A stretch of DNA of 22,686 nt from positions 1 through 22,686 of the forward strand of contig JAEYFY010000383.1 in assembly GCA_023454395.1 (NCBI GenBank), given 5' to 3'. The notes under the pieces are model-generated. The model saw only the letters and a list, made by a program, of their open reading frames with translations. It made no database searches and was not told where the DNA came from. The number at the start of each line of letters is the position of its first letter. The first letter of the stretch is position 1. Positions 22,578 to 22,686 of the stretch are shown in pieces. This DNA is from Pseudomonadota bacterium. GTDB lineage: Bacteria > Pseudomonadota > Gammaproteobacteria > Enterobacterales > Enterobacteriaceae. The translations under genes and the position numbers were made by a program.

Positions 22578-22686
22578 ATGGCAACGCAACGCGCCTCTGC
22601 ATGGTCGCCCTTACGTAATCGTATTTTTTTCGTATTATGGATGGCAACGCTATTTTCTAATATTGGTACTTGGATGAATGATGTGG
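22578..22686 (+). CDS. MFS transporter, N-terminal fragment (continues past window)
   Basis: From the ATG at 22578 the frame reads MATQRASAWSPLRNRIFFVL then WMATLFSNIGTWMNDV and stays open to the window edge. The pattern SPLRNxxFxxLWxAxLxSNIGTWMxDV is the first helix and motif of MFS_3-type (EntS-like) exporters. A purine-rich stretch (GAGAGATAAGA) provides the ribosome site. It probably forms an operon with the amidohydrolase gene. Confidence 0.82.
   Translation, partial: MATQRASAWSPLRNRIFFVLWMATLFSNIGTWMNDV

Overview
The window looks like an AT-rich chromosomal segment from the Enterobacterales, most likely Morganellaceae and probably Proteus or a close relative. The proteins closest to recognised families (BioD2/YnfK, YnfD, YnfB, YdfG, OsmB, TehA, RoxA/YcfD) are enterobacterial, and base composition is strongly AT-biased by eye. 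It contains a near-perfect chromosomal dif site at 8128-8155, so it is part of the replication terminus. In E. coli K-12 ynfK, ynfD, ynfB and ydfG also lie in the terminus region, so the left part is a rearranged but conserved terminus neighbourhood.

Layout. 1-2900: end of a dethiobiotin synthetase, a strong hairpin terminator, then a minus-strand block ynfD, ynfB, ydfG and osmB. 3100-4160: tehA with its own terminator. 4200-5180: two small unrecognised membrane proteins. 5266-6480: an orphan 1,3-propanediol dehydrogenase (dhaT) with candidate regulatory palindromes upstream. 6699-7773: the JmjC ribosomal oxygenase roxA, which lacks an internal block of 31 residues. 7774-8450: a gene-poor stretch holding dif. 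8451-10506: a family II pyrophosphatase and a paralogous enolase gene broken by an internal deletion; this pair looks like a decaying accessory cassette beside dif.

10611-12448: a TetR-Bcr/CflA efflux pair with overlapping genes and a 14-bp palindromic operator. 12585-14028: a small secreted protein, possibly lysozyme-inhibitor-like, divergent from a LysR regulator. 14170-15265: an antibiotic-biosynthesis-monooxygenase-fold protein upstream of an ArsR-type regulator with a cysteine cluster. 15404-16676: a C-terminal fragment of a heme-oxygenase-like iron enzyme followed by an EamA exporter. 16685-18491: two more gene remnants, a 5'-truncated protein with helical repeats and a beta-propeller-like region, and a LysR C-terminal scrap. 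18505-20368: adenosine deaminase divergent from a YeiL-like Crp/Fnr regulator, with a perfect 24-bp palindrome between them. 20646 to the end: a large amidohydrolase with a Cys/His-rich tail and the start of an MFS transporter.

The strongest functional units are the TetR-efflux pair, the add-Crp/Fnr pair with its palindrome, the ABM-ArsR pair and the amidohydrolase-MFS pair. I count four broken or truncated gene remnants plus the shortened roxA, which fits a terminus region gaining and losing accessory genes. No tRNA, rRNA, CRISPR array, insertion sequence or complete prophage was seen. I found no convincing complete new defence or mobile system. The best leads are the dif-adjacent cassette, the add/Crp palindrome, the propeller remnant and the Cys/His-tailed amidohydrolase.
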